Counted from the first letter of the stretch, positions 1 to 8,774 are shown. The stretch: DNA of 64,000 nt from Croceimicrobium sp965656185 (GCA_965656185.1 CBFHJH010000001.1:248001-312000); one strand, 5' to 3'. The notes: generated from the letters alone by a model not told the origin. Program-made: numbers and translations.

Positions 1-1
1 A

Positions 2-268
2 GAGCAGAGTGAATTCGTAATGGCAAGGGGTGAGGCTCGTGTAGATAGTATCGTATATCTGGAGGGCGTGACACGTTTTTACGTGGCATTTTTAGACGAT
101 TGTTGCCAAGAGTTTATGGGCGACTATCACTTATATCAAGACAGTTTAGTATTCAAATACGAGCCAATCGGGGATGAGTTATGTGAATGCAAGTGCCTTT
201 ATCACTATCGCTTGGATCTTGCAAAAGAAATTCCCGAGGAATTAAGTCTAACCTTTCGAGCCCGCTAA
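2..268 (+). CDS. C-terminal part of an unrecognised protein (cut by window edge)
   Basis: An open frame runs from the left edge to a TAA at 266-268. An ATG sits at 20, but the frame is open upstream of it back to base 2, so the true start probably lies outside the window. The visible 88 residues are acidic and contain four Cys in two groups (a CC pair and a CECKC cluster near the end). I recognise no family. The strong hairpin just downstream agrees with a real gene ending here. Function unknown. Confidence 0.55.
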   Translation, partial: EQSEFVMARGEARVDSIVYLEGVTRFYVAFLDDCCQEFMGDYHLYQDSLVFKYEPIGDELCECKCLYHYRLDLAKEIPEELSLTFRAR

Positions 269-290
269 TCTCAAGATAGAACAGAAATCA

Positions 291-319
291 AAAAAGCCCC
301 TGATATTCAGGGGCTTTTT
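291..319. terminator. Bidirectional rho-independent terminator
   Basis: A 13-bp perfect stem (291-303 with 307-319) surrounds a 3-nt loop, with an A-run on the left and a T-run on the right. It can stop both the rightward partial ORF and the leftward tRNA-Met, whose 3' end is nine bases away. Confidence 0.85.
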
Positions 320-327
320 ACACTTTG

Positions 328-401
328 TAGCGAGGACGGGAGTTGAACCCGTGACCTCCGGGTTATGAATCCGACGCTCTAACCAACTGAGCTACCTCGC
401 C
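328..401 (-). tRNA. tRNA-Met (CAT), elongator type
   Basis: On the minus strand the acceptor arm GGCGAGG pairs with CCTCGCT, with one terminal G-U pair. The D-arm contains AGCTCAGTTGGTTAGAGC, the anticodon loop is TTCATAA and the T-arm carries GGTTCAA. The full acceptor pairing and discriminator A argue for elongator or Ile-type CAT rather than initiator tRNA. CCA is not encoded. A complete promoter lies just upstream. Confidence 0.93.
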
Positions 402-413
402 GTTTTCGGGCGG

Positions 414-443
414 CAAATATAAAGACAAATCTTTAGTCACAAA
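414..443 (-). promoter_or_regulatory. Promoter of tRNA-Met (Bacteroidota type)
   Basis: Read on the minus strand, TTTG (443-440) is followed after 18 bases by TATATTTG (421-414), a perfect match to the -33/-7 pattern of the Bacteroidota primary sigma factor. The -7 box ends 12 bases before the tRNA. Confidence 0.75.
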
Positions 444-514
444 GATTCGGTTAAGGGATTTTCACATTTAGTTTTTTTTATATTGCGCATCCCCTTTAGC
501 CAAACAGCATTAAG

Positions 515-904
515 ATGTCAGACAGAATAAAATTCGAATTAGAATTCCCGGTGAAAGCATCACCATCCATGTTATTTCCCTATTTATCAACCCCTAGCGG
601 TTTATCGGAGTGGTTCTCTGATGATGTAAATTCACGTGGTGAGAAGTATACTTTTATTTGGGATGGAGACGAACGCGACGCCTTTCGCATCGCTCGCAAG
701 AAAGATCAGTTTATCCGTTTCCGTTGGGCTGAGGATGAAGAAGAAGGAAATAAGTACTTTTTCGAATTCCGAATCGAGGTAGATGAGCTTACCAACGATA
801 GTTCACTAATCATTGTAGATCACAGCGAAGAAGATGAAGTAGAAGAAGATAAGCTGCTTTGGGATAGCCAAGTACATCAGTTACTCCATACGATCGGCTC
901 TTAG
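515..904 (+). CDS. START-like / SRPBCC-domain protein
   Basis: This 129-residue cytoplasmic protein has no signal peptide or membrane segment. It begins with a strand like those of AHSA1/SRPBCC proteins (RIKFELEFPVKASPSMLF) followed by LSEWFSDDV, the pattern of small START-like proteins common in Bacteroidota. The C-terminal half is very acidic (runs of E and D around residues 72-77 and 104-113). Such domains bind hydrophobic ligands, but no ligand can be deduced here. The gene lies one base before the PAP2 gene and probably heads an operon with PAP2 and GT39. The family call is fairly safe; the role is unknown. Confidence 0.8.
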   Translation: MSDRIKFELEFPVKASPSMLFPYLSTPSGLSEWFSDDVNSRGEKYTFIWDGDERDAFRIARKKDQFIRFRWAEDEEEGNKYFFEFRIEVDELTNDSSLIIVDHSEEDEVEEDKLLWDSQVHQLLHTIGS

Positions 905-905
905 G

Positions 906-1568
906 ATGGACCTCGGTTCCATTATACGTCGCAACTCATTATTTTTAAGTTTAAGCCTGCTCTTTATTTTGGGCGGGCTTTATTTTATTGTTAGCTACGA
1001 TCAAGCCAGTATTCATCTTTGGTCCGATGCTAGACACAGCGAATGGGCTGATCGTTGGATGCCTTATTTAACCCATTTGGGGGATGGTTTTACATTCCTG
1101 GCCTTAGCCTTAGTAAGTATTATCTTTTTTAACCGCAGGGCCTTTGCCATGGCTTTATTCAGTGCCTTGCTCACCCTAATTCTATCCTCTAGTTTAAAAG
1201 CCTATTTTAACGAAGATCGTCCCCTGCGATATTTCGAAAAACAGGACATTACTTTAAATGAAGTTTCAGGTGTTAAGGCCCGTTACCAACATTCATTCCC
1301 CAGTGGGCATACTACCACGGCATTTGCGGTATGGGGGCTATTAGCATTCTTTTTCCGTTCTAAACCATCTCAAGCTCTGTGCTTTGGTTTGGCCCTTACT
1401 GCAGGCTATTCTCGCATTTATTTGAACATGCATTTTTTAAGGGACGTGGGAGCTGGAGCGGCTTTGGGTAGCTTTATTATGCTCTTATCTGTATTTTTAG
1501 CTGGTAAATTGCGTTCGCCTTGGTTCGATAAAACTTGGTTCAAGTGGGGAAATGAAATACTTCGATAA
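906..1568 (+). CDS. PAP2-family membrane phosphatase
   Basis: This 220-residue integral membrane protein carries all three parts of the phosphatidic-acid-phosphatase type 2 signature: KAYFNEDRP, PSGHT and SRIYLNMHFLRDVGAG. Several hydrophobic segments surround them, starting at residues 12-32. Family members remove phosphate from lipid phosphates such as undecaprenyl diphosphate or phosphatidylglycerol phosphate. The gene overlaps the following GT39 gene by 17 bases, so the two are probably translationally coupled. That suggests recycling of a polyprenyl carrier, though a general lipid phosphatase role is possible. Confidence 0.88.
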   Translation: MDLGSIIRRNSLFLSLSLLFILGGLYFIVSYDQASIHLWSDARHSEWADRWMPYLTHLGDGFTFLALALVSIIFFNRRAFAMALFSALLTLILSSSLKAYFNEDRPLRYFEKQDITLNEVSGVKARYQHSFPSGHTTTAFAVWGLLAFFFRSKPSQALCFGLALTAGYSRIYLNMHFLRDVGAGAALGSFIMLLSVFLAGKLRSPWFDKTWFKWGNEILR

Positions 1569-3312
1569 AAATACCTGGTTCTGGATCCTTATTGCTGCGA
1601 TCTTTTTTCTTCCTTTTTTAGGAGGGGTGCATCTTTTCGATTGGGATGAGATCAATTTTGCCGAATTAGCGCGTGAAATGGTGGAACGAGGAAATTGGTT
1701 GCAGATGACGATCAATTTCGAAAGCTTTACCGAAAAGCCACCGCTCTTTTTTTGGTTGCAGGCACTTTCAATGTCCATTTTCGGAATTGGCGAGTATGCA
1801 GCCCGTTTCCCTAATGCCTTCTTAGGTCTTATTGTACTGCCTTTTCTATACATTTGCGGCAAGTTCTTAGTAGATCGTAAATTCGGCTTTCTCTGGGCCT
1901 TGAGCTGGTTCGGCTCTACCTTGCCCTTCTTGTATTTCAAATCGGGCATCATCGATCCCTTTTTTAACTTCTTCATTTTTAACGGCCTATTTTTCTTGAT
2001 TCACTTTCTTTGGAAACGAAATCAGGCCAGTTTTATCTTTTTGTCGAAAAGTGCCCGCTTTTACCTGGTAATCGGCGGAGCCTTTATTGGGCTTGGTGTG
2101 CTAACCAAAGGCCCCGTGGCCTATCTCATTGTGTTTCTCACCTTGGCGGTTTACGCCTTGCTACACTCCTTTAATTTTGGGATGCGTATTAAAGACTTTT
2201 TGATCTATTCCTTTACGGCCTTAGGCGTTTTTCTGCTTTGGTTCTTGGTAGAATACAGTTTTAATGGCCCTGATTTTATTTTAGATTTCACAATAAGGCA
2301 GTGGGAGCTGTTAACTACAAATGATGCTGGTCATGGAGGTTTTCCGGGCTATCATTTTGTGGTGCTTCTTTTCGGCTGTTTTCCAGCCAGTATTTTTGCT
2401 ATTCGCGGTTTAGGAAGAATTCAAGGATTACACTCTCAGGTGGCCGACTTTCAGCGATGGATGATCATTTTACTACTCGTAATCTTGATCCTTTTTAGCC
2501 TAGTTGGCACCAAGATCATTCACTACAGCTCAATGGCTTATTATCCTATCAGCTTTCTATCGGCCTTGACCTTATGGCAGGCCAGTGAGTTCCCGCGCAA
2601 GAAGCGTTCATGGATTCCCCTAGCCATAATGTTGGTGGGTAGTATCGCTTTGCTTATCTCAATAGCTTTGCCATGGGCAGGTATGAACTTAGAAATCATT
2701 AAGCCATTATTCGAAAAGGATCCTTTTGCTATAGCCAATTTAGAGGCAAATGTGCCTTGGTCATTCTGGGATTATACCCCANNNNNNNNNNNNNNNNNNN
2801 NNNNNNNNNNNNNNNNNNNNNNNNNNNNNNNNNNNNNNNNNNNNNNNNNNNNNNNNNNNNNNNNNNNNNNNNNNNNNNNNGCTGTAGTCATCGGTATTAG
2901 CCTGCTAGTTTATATTCTTTATCAGCGCAAGCATCCTATTTTCTCGACCCGGGTGCTATTTTTCGGCAATGGTCTATGGGTCTTCCTTGCCCTAATCTTC
3001 TTTATCGCCAAAGTGGAGCGCATCTCACAAAGAGCCGCGGTAGAGTTCTTCGAGGCGCAAGCAGGACAGGAGGTATACGTACTCAATTACGGCTATAAGT
3101 CTTACGTGCCGTGGTTTTATGCTAAGGTAAGGGCTCATGAAAACACCGCCGCTTACGATCGGGAATGGCTCTATCGTGGCGATATCGATAAACCGGTAAT
3201 GATCGCGACTAAGATCAATAAGCGCGAGAAATTAGAGCAGGATATTCCTGATGCGGAATTACTCTATGCCCGAAATGGATTCTACTTTTATCAGCGAAAG
3301 CCAAAGCCTTAG
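1552..3312 (+). CDS. GT39 (ArnT/PMT-like) membrane glycosyltransferase, interrupted by an N run
   Basis: This protein has about 586 residues, 33 of them hidden by N. The N-terminal membrane segment is followed by HLFDWDEINFAELAREM, whose acidic residues in the first external loop match the catalytic loop of GT39/ArnT enzymes; EKPPLFFWLQ is also typical. At least eight further hydrophobic segments follow, then a hydrophilic C-terminal domain. GT39 enzymes move a sugar from a polyprenyl-phosphate donor to lipid A or protein on the outer face of the inner membrane. The acceptor cannot be told. The frame stays open across the 99-base gap. The convergent GT2 gene overlaps its end by 4 bases. Confidence 0.85.
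   Translation: MKYFDKNTWFWILIAAIFFLPFLGGVHLFDWDEINFAELAREMVERGNWLQMTINFESFTEKPPLFFWLQALSMSIFGIGEYAARFPNAFLGLIVLPFLYICGKFLVDRKFGFLWALSWFGSTLPFLYFKSGIIDPFFNFFIFNGLFFLIHFLWKRNQASFIFLSKSARFYLVIGGAFIGLGVLTKGPVAYLIVFLTLAVYALLHSFNFGMRIKDFLIYSFTALGVFLLWFLVEYSFNGPDFILDFTIRQWELLTTNDAGHGGFPGYHFVVLLFGCFPASIFAIRGLGRIQGLHSQVADFQRWMIILLLVILILFSLVGTKIIHYSSMAYYPISFLSALTLWQASEFPRKKRSWIPLAIMLVGSIALLISIALPWAGMNLEIIKPLFEKDPFAIANLEANVPWSFWDYTPXXXXXXXXXXXXXXXXXXXXXXXXXXXXXXXXXAVVIGISLLVYILYQRKHPIFSTRVLFFGNGLWVFLALIFFIAKVERISQRAAVEFFEAQAGQEVYVLNYGYKSYVPWFYAKVRAHENTAAYDREWLYRGDIDKPVMIATKINKREKLEQDIPDAELLYARNGFYFYQRKPKP
2782..2880. other. Run of 99 N (assembly gap)
   Basis: Unknown sequence lies inside the GT39 gene. 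Its length is a multiple of three and the reading frame continues on both sides, so the estimated gap size is plausible and the gene is probably intact. Confidence 0.95.
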
Positions 3313-4049
3313 CTGAGGTAAGAGGGTTTGATTAAGCCCCATTTTGCCAAGCGGTACTGCAAACTCACCTTTAAAACCCCCATACCGTAGATCGCTGAGC
3401 GCTTGAAGTTAATAGAACTGGCCTCTTCAAAGTATTTAGTCGGACAGGTGATTTCGGCTATTTCATAGCCTTTGTAGAAAATCTGGGCCAACATTTGATT
3501 GTCGAATACGAAATCATCGGAATTGGCATTAAAAGCAGTATTCTTTAAGACTTCACCAGAAAAGGCCCGGTAACCGGTGTGGTATTCGGATAGCTTTTGG
3601 CTCATTAATATGTTCTGGCTAAGGGTAAGAATACGGTTGGCCACATATTTATACCAAGGCATGCCGCCTTTCAATGCACCTTTTCCTAAGATTCGAGAAC
3701 CTAAAACGACCGGATAAACATCATTGGCGATCAAATAAGCCATCGATTCGATCAATTTAGGGGTATACTGATAATCAGGGTGCAGCATGATCACAATATC
3801 TCCGCCCAATTCCAAGGCCTTATTGTAACAAGACTTCTGATTGCCACCGTAGCCTTTGTTCTTTTCGTGAGGAATTATATGCTTTATTCCTAAGCGCTTT
3901 CCTTCTTCGATAGTATTATCGGTAGAATTATCGTCTACTAAAACTACCTCATCCACGATATTCATAGGAATTTCGTGATAGGTTCTTTCGAGGGTTTTTT
4001 CGGCATTATAAGCCGGTAAAACCACTATGATTTTTTTATTGTCGATCAT
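3309..4049 (-). CDS. Family 2 glycosyltransferase, polyprenyl-phosphate-sugar synthase type
   Basis: This 246-residue GT-A fold enzyme shows LPAYNAEKTL, DEVVLVDDNSTDNT, KNKGYGGNQK and MLHPDYQYTPK, the pattern of DPM/DPG-synthase-like enzymes that load a sugar from a nucleotide donor onto a polyprenyl phosphate. There is no C-terminal membrane segment. I chose the ATG at 4049; the open frame extends to a TTG at 4058, but a -7 promoter element covers 4056-4063 and would exclude that start. It faces the GT39 gene, which would need such a donor, and the two stop codons overlap. The sugar is unknown. Confidence 0.85.
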   Translation of the reverse strand: MIDNKKIIVVLPAYNAEKTLERTYHEIPMNIVDEVVLVDDNSTDNTIEEGKRLGIKHIIPHEKNKGYGGNQKSCYNKALELGGDIVIMLHPDYQYTPKLIESMAYLIANDVYPVVLGSRILGKGALKGGMPWYKYVANRILTLSQNILMSQKLSEYHTGYRAFSGEVLKNTAFNANSDDFVFDNQMLAQIFYKGYEIAEITCPTKYFEEASSINFKRSAIYGMGVLKVSLQYRLAKWGLIKPSYLS

Positions 4050-4055
4050 GCCGTG

Positions 4056-4063
4056 CAAAAATA
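4056..4063 (-). promoter_or_regulatory. Candidate -7 promoter element of the GT2 gene
   Basis: TATTTTTG on the minus strand matches TAnnTTTG. It ends only six bases before the ATG at 4049, so the transcript would have almost no leader. A -33 box is not evident. Confidence 0.4.
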
Positions 4064-4142
4064 GAATTTTCAGGCGCTCCTAAAAGCTGGTTTTTAAAGA
4101 AGAATTATTTAGATTGCTTGACACTACTAATAAGCAAAACAG

Positions 4143-7022
4143 GTGAGGAAACTACTAGTACTGGCAGCTTTAGGGCTGTTTGGGCAAGTTATTGTTGCTC
4201 AGGAGATTACCGGTAAGGTAATCGATGAAAAGACGGAGGAAGCTGTAATCATGGCTAATGTGTTAATTAAGGGTACTACCCAAGGTACCTCGACCGATAT
4301 TGACGGAAATTTTAGCTTGAAGATCGGCGATCGAGCCTATCCCATCACCTTAGAAGTCACTTTTATTGGCTATCGAGCTACCGATTATGTGGTTAATTCG
4401 GCCGATCAGGAGGTATTAATTAGCCTGAGTGAAGACAGTGAAATGCTGGATGCCGTGGAGGTGATAGAACAAAGATTGAGTAAAAAACAGCGAGAGTCTG
4501 CTTTAACCGTTGAAGCGCTCGATAATTTAGCGATCAAAGAAACCCCTGCTGCTAATTTTTATGAAGCGCTAGGTAACCTTAAGGGGGTAGATCTTACCTC
4601 GGCGAGTATAGGTTTTAAGATCATAAATACGCGTGGTTTCAATTCTACTTCACCGGTGCGAAGCCTCCAATTGATCGACGGCGTGGATAATCAAGCACCC
4701 GGATTGAACTTTAGTTTGGGTAACTTCCTGGGAGCTAATGAGTTGGATATTTTGAATGTGGACATTATCGCCGGTGCTTCTACCGCATTTTACGGCCCCG
4801 GTGCTTTTAATGGGGTTATTTCGATGACCACTAAAGATCCTTTCGCCTTTCAAGGCTTATCCTTTTCGCAAAAAGTAGGGGAGCGGGCCTTATCGGAAAC
4901 TTCCTTGCGTTACGCCGAGGCTTTTAAAGTTTTTAGCGATGAGCGGGATGATTTTGCTTTTAAGATCAATCTATTTTATCTGAGAGCTGACGATTGGCAA
5001 GCTGATAATTACGATCCAGTGGACGATTCGCCGGTGGGGGCCGATAATCCTGGCCGCTATGATGCGGTAAATATCTATGGCGATGAAAGTCTTGAAAGCA
5101 ACAACGGGACTGAAGGAGTTTTAAATGCCAGATTTAATGATAATGCTGGTCTAGGCATTTTTTACCGCCCTGGTTACCGTGAACCTGATCTGGTAAACTA
5201 CGACACTCGCAATTTTAAAGCTAATGCTGGTTTGTTTCACCGCGATAAGAATGATGTGCACTATTCTTACACTTTAAATTACGGCACTGGTACGACAGTA
5301 TACCAAGGTGAGAATCGCTTCAGTCTCCAAGGTATCCAGTTCATGCAAAACATTGTAGAGGTAAAGAAAAAGGACAAATTTTTCATTCGTGCCTATTCTA
5401 CTTTAGAAGATGCGGGCGACAGCTATGATGCTGTATTGACCGCATTTAAAATGAATGATGTGGCATTAGACGCTGATGAAAAAACATGGAATCAGAATTA
5501 CTCTTCAACATGGAGAAGATCCCCATTCAGATTCAATAGGGCGTTTGAAAATGCCGCGGGCTTTTCAATAGCTGATACAAGCATATCGGAAGCAGACTAT
5601 CAAAAATTATTAAGGGATTATAATGAGCTCCTGGGTGAGTTGCATGATTCTTTGTTATCTATAGTGGCTCCTAACCGTCCTTTACCAGGCAGCGCAGAAT
5701 ACGAGGAGCTATTTAATGACATAACCAGTAGGACCTTTACCGAAGGCGGCTCACGCTTTTTCGATCGCTCGGCTCTCTATCACATCATGGGAGAATACCG
5801 CTTCGATATTGGCGAACAATATTTGATGCGCATCGGTGGTAATTACCGCATGTATCGTCCTAATTCGAGAGGAAATATCTTCGATGAAGTAATTCCCTCT
5901 TCGATCGTAACCGACAGCGTAGGAAATATCATTTCGCAGGAATACCGGCGTATTAGCAACCAAGAGTTTGGCGTTTACTATGGCGCGGAGGCCAAGTTCT
6001 TTGGAGAAGTGCTAAAAGCTAACTTTACCCTGAGAATGGACAAAAATCAAAATTTCGATTACCTCTTTTCTCCGGCCTTCTCTTTAGTTTATACTCTAGA
6101 TGAAAACAATACCTTCCGTGCATCCCTCGGTCGAGCTATCCGAAACCCAACCTTACAAGACCAGTATTTACGCTATGACGTAGGAAGAGCCGTACTGCTC
6201 GGTAACATTAATGGCTATGATTCACTGGTTACCATCGAATCATTCGACTTTTACCGTGAACAGCAAACCTTGGATCGTGACAACTTAGACTTCTTCAATG
6301 TAGCGCCCATCGCACCCGAGAAAGTTACCACGGCCGAAATAGGTTATCGCGGCACCTGGTTCAAACGCGTTTTTATCGATATCAACTACTTCCATTCTTG
6401 GTATACCAACTTTATTGGTTTCCAATTCGGGCTTGACCCGCGTTTTTCGGAAGCATTTCCCGATCGCATCTTGAATTTAAGGGCCTATCGAGTTGCGGCT
6501 AATGCAGAGGGATTGGTAACCACCCAGGGTTTGAACGTGGGAATCAACTATTATTTAGACGATCATTTAAGCTTAAGCGGTAACTACAGCTATAATGCCA
6601 TCGATCTTACCCCTAGCGCTAACATCATTACCGAGACCTTTTACCAAGATCAATTAGATCGCTCGCAAGAAGTAGATCCTATTGTACCTGCTTTTAATAC
6701 CCCGGAGAACAAGTTTAATTTGGGCCTAAATGGTAGAGCCTATAAGCCTTTCAAAAATCGTGACGATAAACTGGGATTTGCGATTACTTATAAGTGGATC
6801 GAGGGCTTTACCTTCGAGGGATCCCCGCAGTTTACCGGCTTTATAAATACTTATGATCTCCTAGATGCTCAGGTAAGCTACGAGCTAAGCGACTGGGATA
6901 TGACATTCAAATTAGGCGCCTCCAATTTGTTAAATAATGAGGTGTTCCAAGTATACGGAGGGCCACGGGTTGGGCGCTTGGCGTATTTTTCACTACTTTA
7001 CGAACTCGATAGGAACGATTAA
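4143..7022 (+). CDS. TonB-dependent outer-membrane receptor with carboxypeptidase-regulatory-like domain
   Basis: This 959-residue protein starts at a GTG and has a signal peptide ending near QVIVAQ. Residues about 20-105 form a CarboxypepD_reg-like domain (ITGKVIDEKTEEAVIMANVL, then GTSTDIDGNFSLKI). A plug domain follows (INTRGFNSTSPVRSLQLIDG, GASTAFYGPGAFNGVI), then a beta-barrel ending in an aromatic-rich strand (LAYFSLLYELD). Such receptors import large or scarce nutrients using TonB energy. No SusD-like partner is adjacent, so I do not call it SusC. A T9SS-exported hydrolase starts 33 bases downstream and may share its substrate, which is unknown. Confidence 0.9.
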   Translation: MRKLLVLAALGLFGQVIVAQEITGKVIDEKTEEAVIMANVLIKGTTQGTSTDIDGNFSLKIGDRAYPITLEVTFIGYRATDYVVNSADQEVLISLSEDSEMLDAVEVIEQRLSKKQRESALTVEALDNLAIKETPAANFYEALGNLKGVDLTSASIGFKIINTRGFNSTSPVRSLQLIDGVDNQAPGLNFSLGNFLGANELDILNVDIIAGASTAFYGPGAFNGVISMTTKDPFAFQGLSFSQKVGERALSETSLRYAEAFKVFSDERDDFAFKINLFYLRADDWQADNYDPVDDSPVGADNPGRYDAVNIYGDESLESNNGTEGVLNARFNDNAGLGIFYRPGYREPDLVNYDTRNFKANAGLFHRDKNDVHYSYTLNYGTGTTVYQGENRFSLQGIQFMQNIVEVKKKDKFFIRAYSTLEDAGDSYDAVLTAFKMNDVALDADEKTWNQNYSSTWRRSPFRFNRAFENAAGFSIADTSISEADYQKLLRDYNELLGELHDSLLSIVAPNRPLPGSAEYEELFNDITSRTFTEGGSRFFDRSALYHIMGEYRFDIGEQYLMRIGGNYRMYRPNSRGNIFDEVIPSSIVTDSVGNIISQEYRRISNQEFGVYYGAEAKFFGEVLKANFTLRMDKNQNFDYLFSPAFSLVYTLDENNTFRASLGRAIRNPTLQDQYLRYDVGRAVLLGNINGYDSLVTIESFDFYREQQTLDRDNLDFFNVAPIAPEKVTTAEIGYRGTWFKRVFIDINYFHSWYTNFIGFQFGLDPRFSEAFPDRILNLRAYRVAANAEGLVTTQGLNVGINYYLDDHLSLSGNYSYNAIDLTPSANIITETFYQDQLDRSQEVDPIVPAFNTPENKFNLGLNGRAYKPFKNRDDKLGFAITYKWIEGFTFEGSPQFTGFINTYDLLDAQVSYELSDWDMTFKLGASNLLNNEVFQVYGGPRVGRLAYFSLLYELDRND

Positions 7023-7055
7023 TTTTTATTTTTAGGATCAATTAAATTTTCACAG

Positions 7056-8696
7056 ATGAAAAAAACACTACTGTTTATTTTGGCTTTTGCCGGTGTAGCG
7101 CAAGCACAGCGTTATACCTCAGAAGTCTTTACTTCCGTTAATGTAACCACGGATGTGCCTTATGCAACCAATATTGACTTTTTGACCTCAGATCTTAGCG
7201 ACCCTTCTAGCGTAGTGGCTGATGTTACTGAGATCAAAACAGCCTTAGCAACTGGGCAGCCTATTCCACCAAAGTTCTACAACCCCTTCGATACCGCTTC
7301 GGATGTTAAGGTAACTGAACTTAAAATGGATATCTACGAGCCTCAGGGTGATACCGTTACTGATCGTCCCTTAGCGATCTACATTCACACCGGAAACTTT
7401 TTACCTCCCGGTATTAACGGTGGTATCAATGGATCTAAAAACGATTCTGCCGCTATTGTAATGTGTGAAAAACTAGCTAAGCGTGGTTTCGTTGCCATAG
7501 CGGCTAACTATCGTTTAGGTTGGAATCCACTAGATCCAAACCAATTTGTGCGTCGTGCTCAATTGCTGAATGCGGTTTACCGCGCGATCCACGATATGAA
7601 GGAGTTGGTACGTGTTTCTAAAGCTGATGCTTCTAATTTAGGAATCGATCCAAATCGTATCGTTCTATTTGGCGAAGGTTCTGGGGGCTATGTAGCCTTA
7701 GCTTACGCTACTTTAGATAAGTGGGCGGAAGTTGAGATTCCCAAATTCATTAATCCAGCGACCGGAAACTCTTTTGTTGATTCAAACGCAGTTGGTAACA
7801 TCGAAGGTCTTGGTGGTAACCTAAACCTTTATGCCGATAATGGTCAGTCTACCGATATTTCAATGTGTGTGAATATGGGTGGTGCTCTAGCAGATATTTC
7901 TTGGTTAGAAGCAGGAGATCCATCTATGATCGCTTTCCATTGTGTACGCGATCCATTTGCTCCATTCGGAGACGGAACCGTAGTAGTACCAACCACTCAA
8001 GATGATGTGGTAGACGTAAGCGGAGCAAATGTATTTATGGTTAAGGCCAATAACCTTGGTAATAACAATGCCTGGATCAATAATACTTACAATGATCCTA
8101 TCACTTTAGCGGCTCGTGCTCGCTATGGGGTAACTTATAACTACATTTTCCCTGCACCATTCGATACCATAACCGTAAATAGTGCCGAGGGTCTTTATCC
8201 AGTTGTATTCCCATTAGCGTCGAGTTTATTTAACAATACCGGTGCACCTTGGCAATGGTGGGATCCAAATGGTCCTATTGCAAGCGACACCTTGTTAGCG
8301 GGCCCTCCCGTAGTAACCTATCACATGGCCGGTTTAGCCAGTAACCCTAATATGTCGCCATCATTTGGGCGTACTTACCAAGATACCATCCTTGGTTATG
8401 TATCACCTCGTTTGGTGGAGCAAATGGGCCTTATCGGAGTGGATGAATATCAATTAGCCCAGTCTATTCAGATGTATCCTAATCCAGCAAAAGATCTGCT
8501 TAACCTTAGCGTAAGCGATGCAGACCTTGCCTTAGAGTCTTTTGAGATCATCGATAATACCGGTCGCCTCGTACGCGCTGGTGCATTGAAGAGTGGTCTT
8601 AATCAGATCAATGTAGCTGAACTAGATCGCGGTGTTTATTTCATCAAGCTACAAACCAGCGCTGGTGAAACCAGTCAGCGATTTATTAAAGAATAA
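7056..8696 (+). CDS. T9SS-exported alpha/beta hydrolase (carboxylesterase-like)
   Basis: This 546-residue secreted protein has a signal peptide (FILAFAGVAQAQ) and then an esterase-type fold: PLAIYIHTGNF resembles the oxyanion region, GFVAIAANYRLGW follows, and the nucleophile elbow is GEGSGG with Ser209. A DPFAP stretch after IAFHCVR may hold the catalytic acid. The last ~75 residues are a type A T9SS sorting domain (MYPNPAKD, IDNTGRLV, DRGVYFIKLQT). It should be secreted across the outer membrane and released or surface-anchored. It lies 33 bases behind the TonB-dependent receptor and ends at a good terminator, so the two likely form an operon. The substrate is unknown. Confidence 0.87.
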   Translation: MKKTLLFILAFAGVAQAQRYTSEVFTSVNVTTDVPYATNIDFLTSDLSDPSSVVADVTEIKTALATGQPIPPKFYNPFDTASDVKVTELKMDIYEPQGDTVTDRPLAIYIHTGNFLPPGINGGINGSKNDSAAIVMCEKLAKRGFVAIAANYRLGWNPLDPNQFVRRAQLLNAVYRAIHDMKELVRVSKADASNLGIDPNRIVLFGEGSGGYVALAYATLDKWAEVEIPKFINPATGNSFVDSNAVGNIEGLGGNLNLYADNGQSTDISMCVNMGGALADISWLEAGDPSMIAFHCVRDPFAPFGDGTVVVPTTQDDVVDVSGANVFMVKANNLGNNNAWINNTYNDPITLAARARYGVTYNYIFPAPFDTITVNSAEGLYPVVFPLASSLFNNTGAPWQWWDPNGPIASDTLLAGPPVVTYHMAGLASNPNMSPSFGRTYQDTILGYVSPRLVEQMGLIGVDEYQLAQSIQMYPNPAKDLLNLSVSDADLALESFEIIDNTGRLVRAGALKSGLNQINVAELDRGVYFIKLQTSAGETSQRFIKE

Positions 8697-8716
8697 AATA
8701 GATCGATCCTATTAAG

Positions 8717-8747
8717 AAAGCCCCGACTTTATCGTCGGGGCTTTTTG
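8717..8747 (+). terminator. Rho-independent terminator after the receptor/hydrolase operon
   Basis: An 11-bp perfect stem (8717-8727 with 8734-8744) encloses a 6-nt loop and is followed by a T-rich tail, 20 bases after the hydrolase stop. Confidence 0.88.
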
Positions 8748-8752
8748 CTTTA

Positions 8753-8760
8753 TACCTTTG
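8753..8760 (+). promoter_or_regulatory. Candidate -7 element of the aminotransferase gene
   Basis: TACCTTTG matches TAnnTTTG directly after the terminator and 14 bases before the ATG at 8775. No clear -33 box is present because the terminator occupies that space. Confidence 0.5.
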
Positions 8761-8774
8761 CCAAAATTTTCGGC

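Noticed and set aside
1497..1976. 159-codon minus-strand ORF across the PAP2/GT39 junction
   Set aside because: It lies wholly antisense to two well-supported genes and its product is basic and low in complexity, as expected of a shadow frame.
4143..7022. SusC/SusD polysaccharide utilisation locus
   Set aside because: No SusD-like gene is adjacent and no glycan-active enzyme cluster surrounds the receptor. The GH13 gene is 39 kb away.
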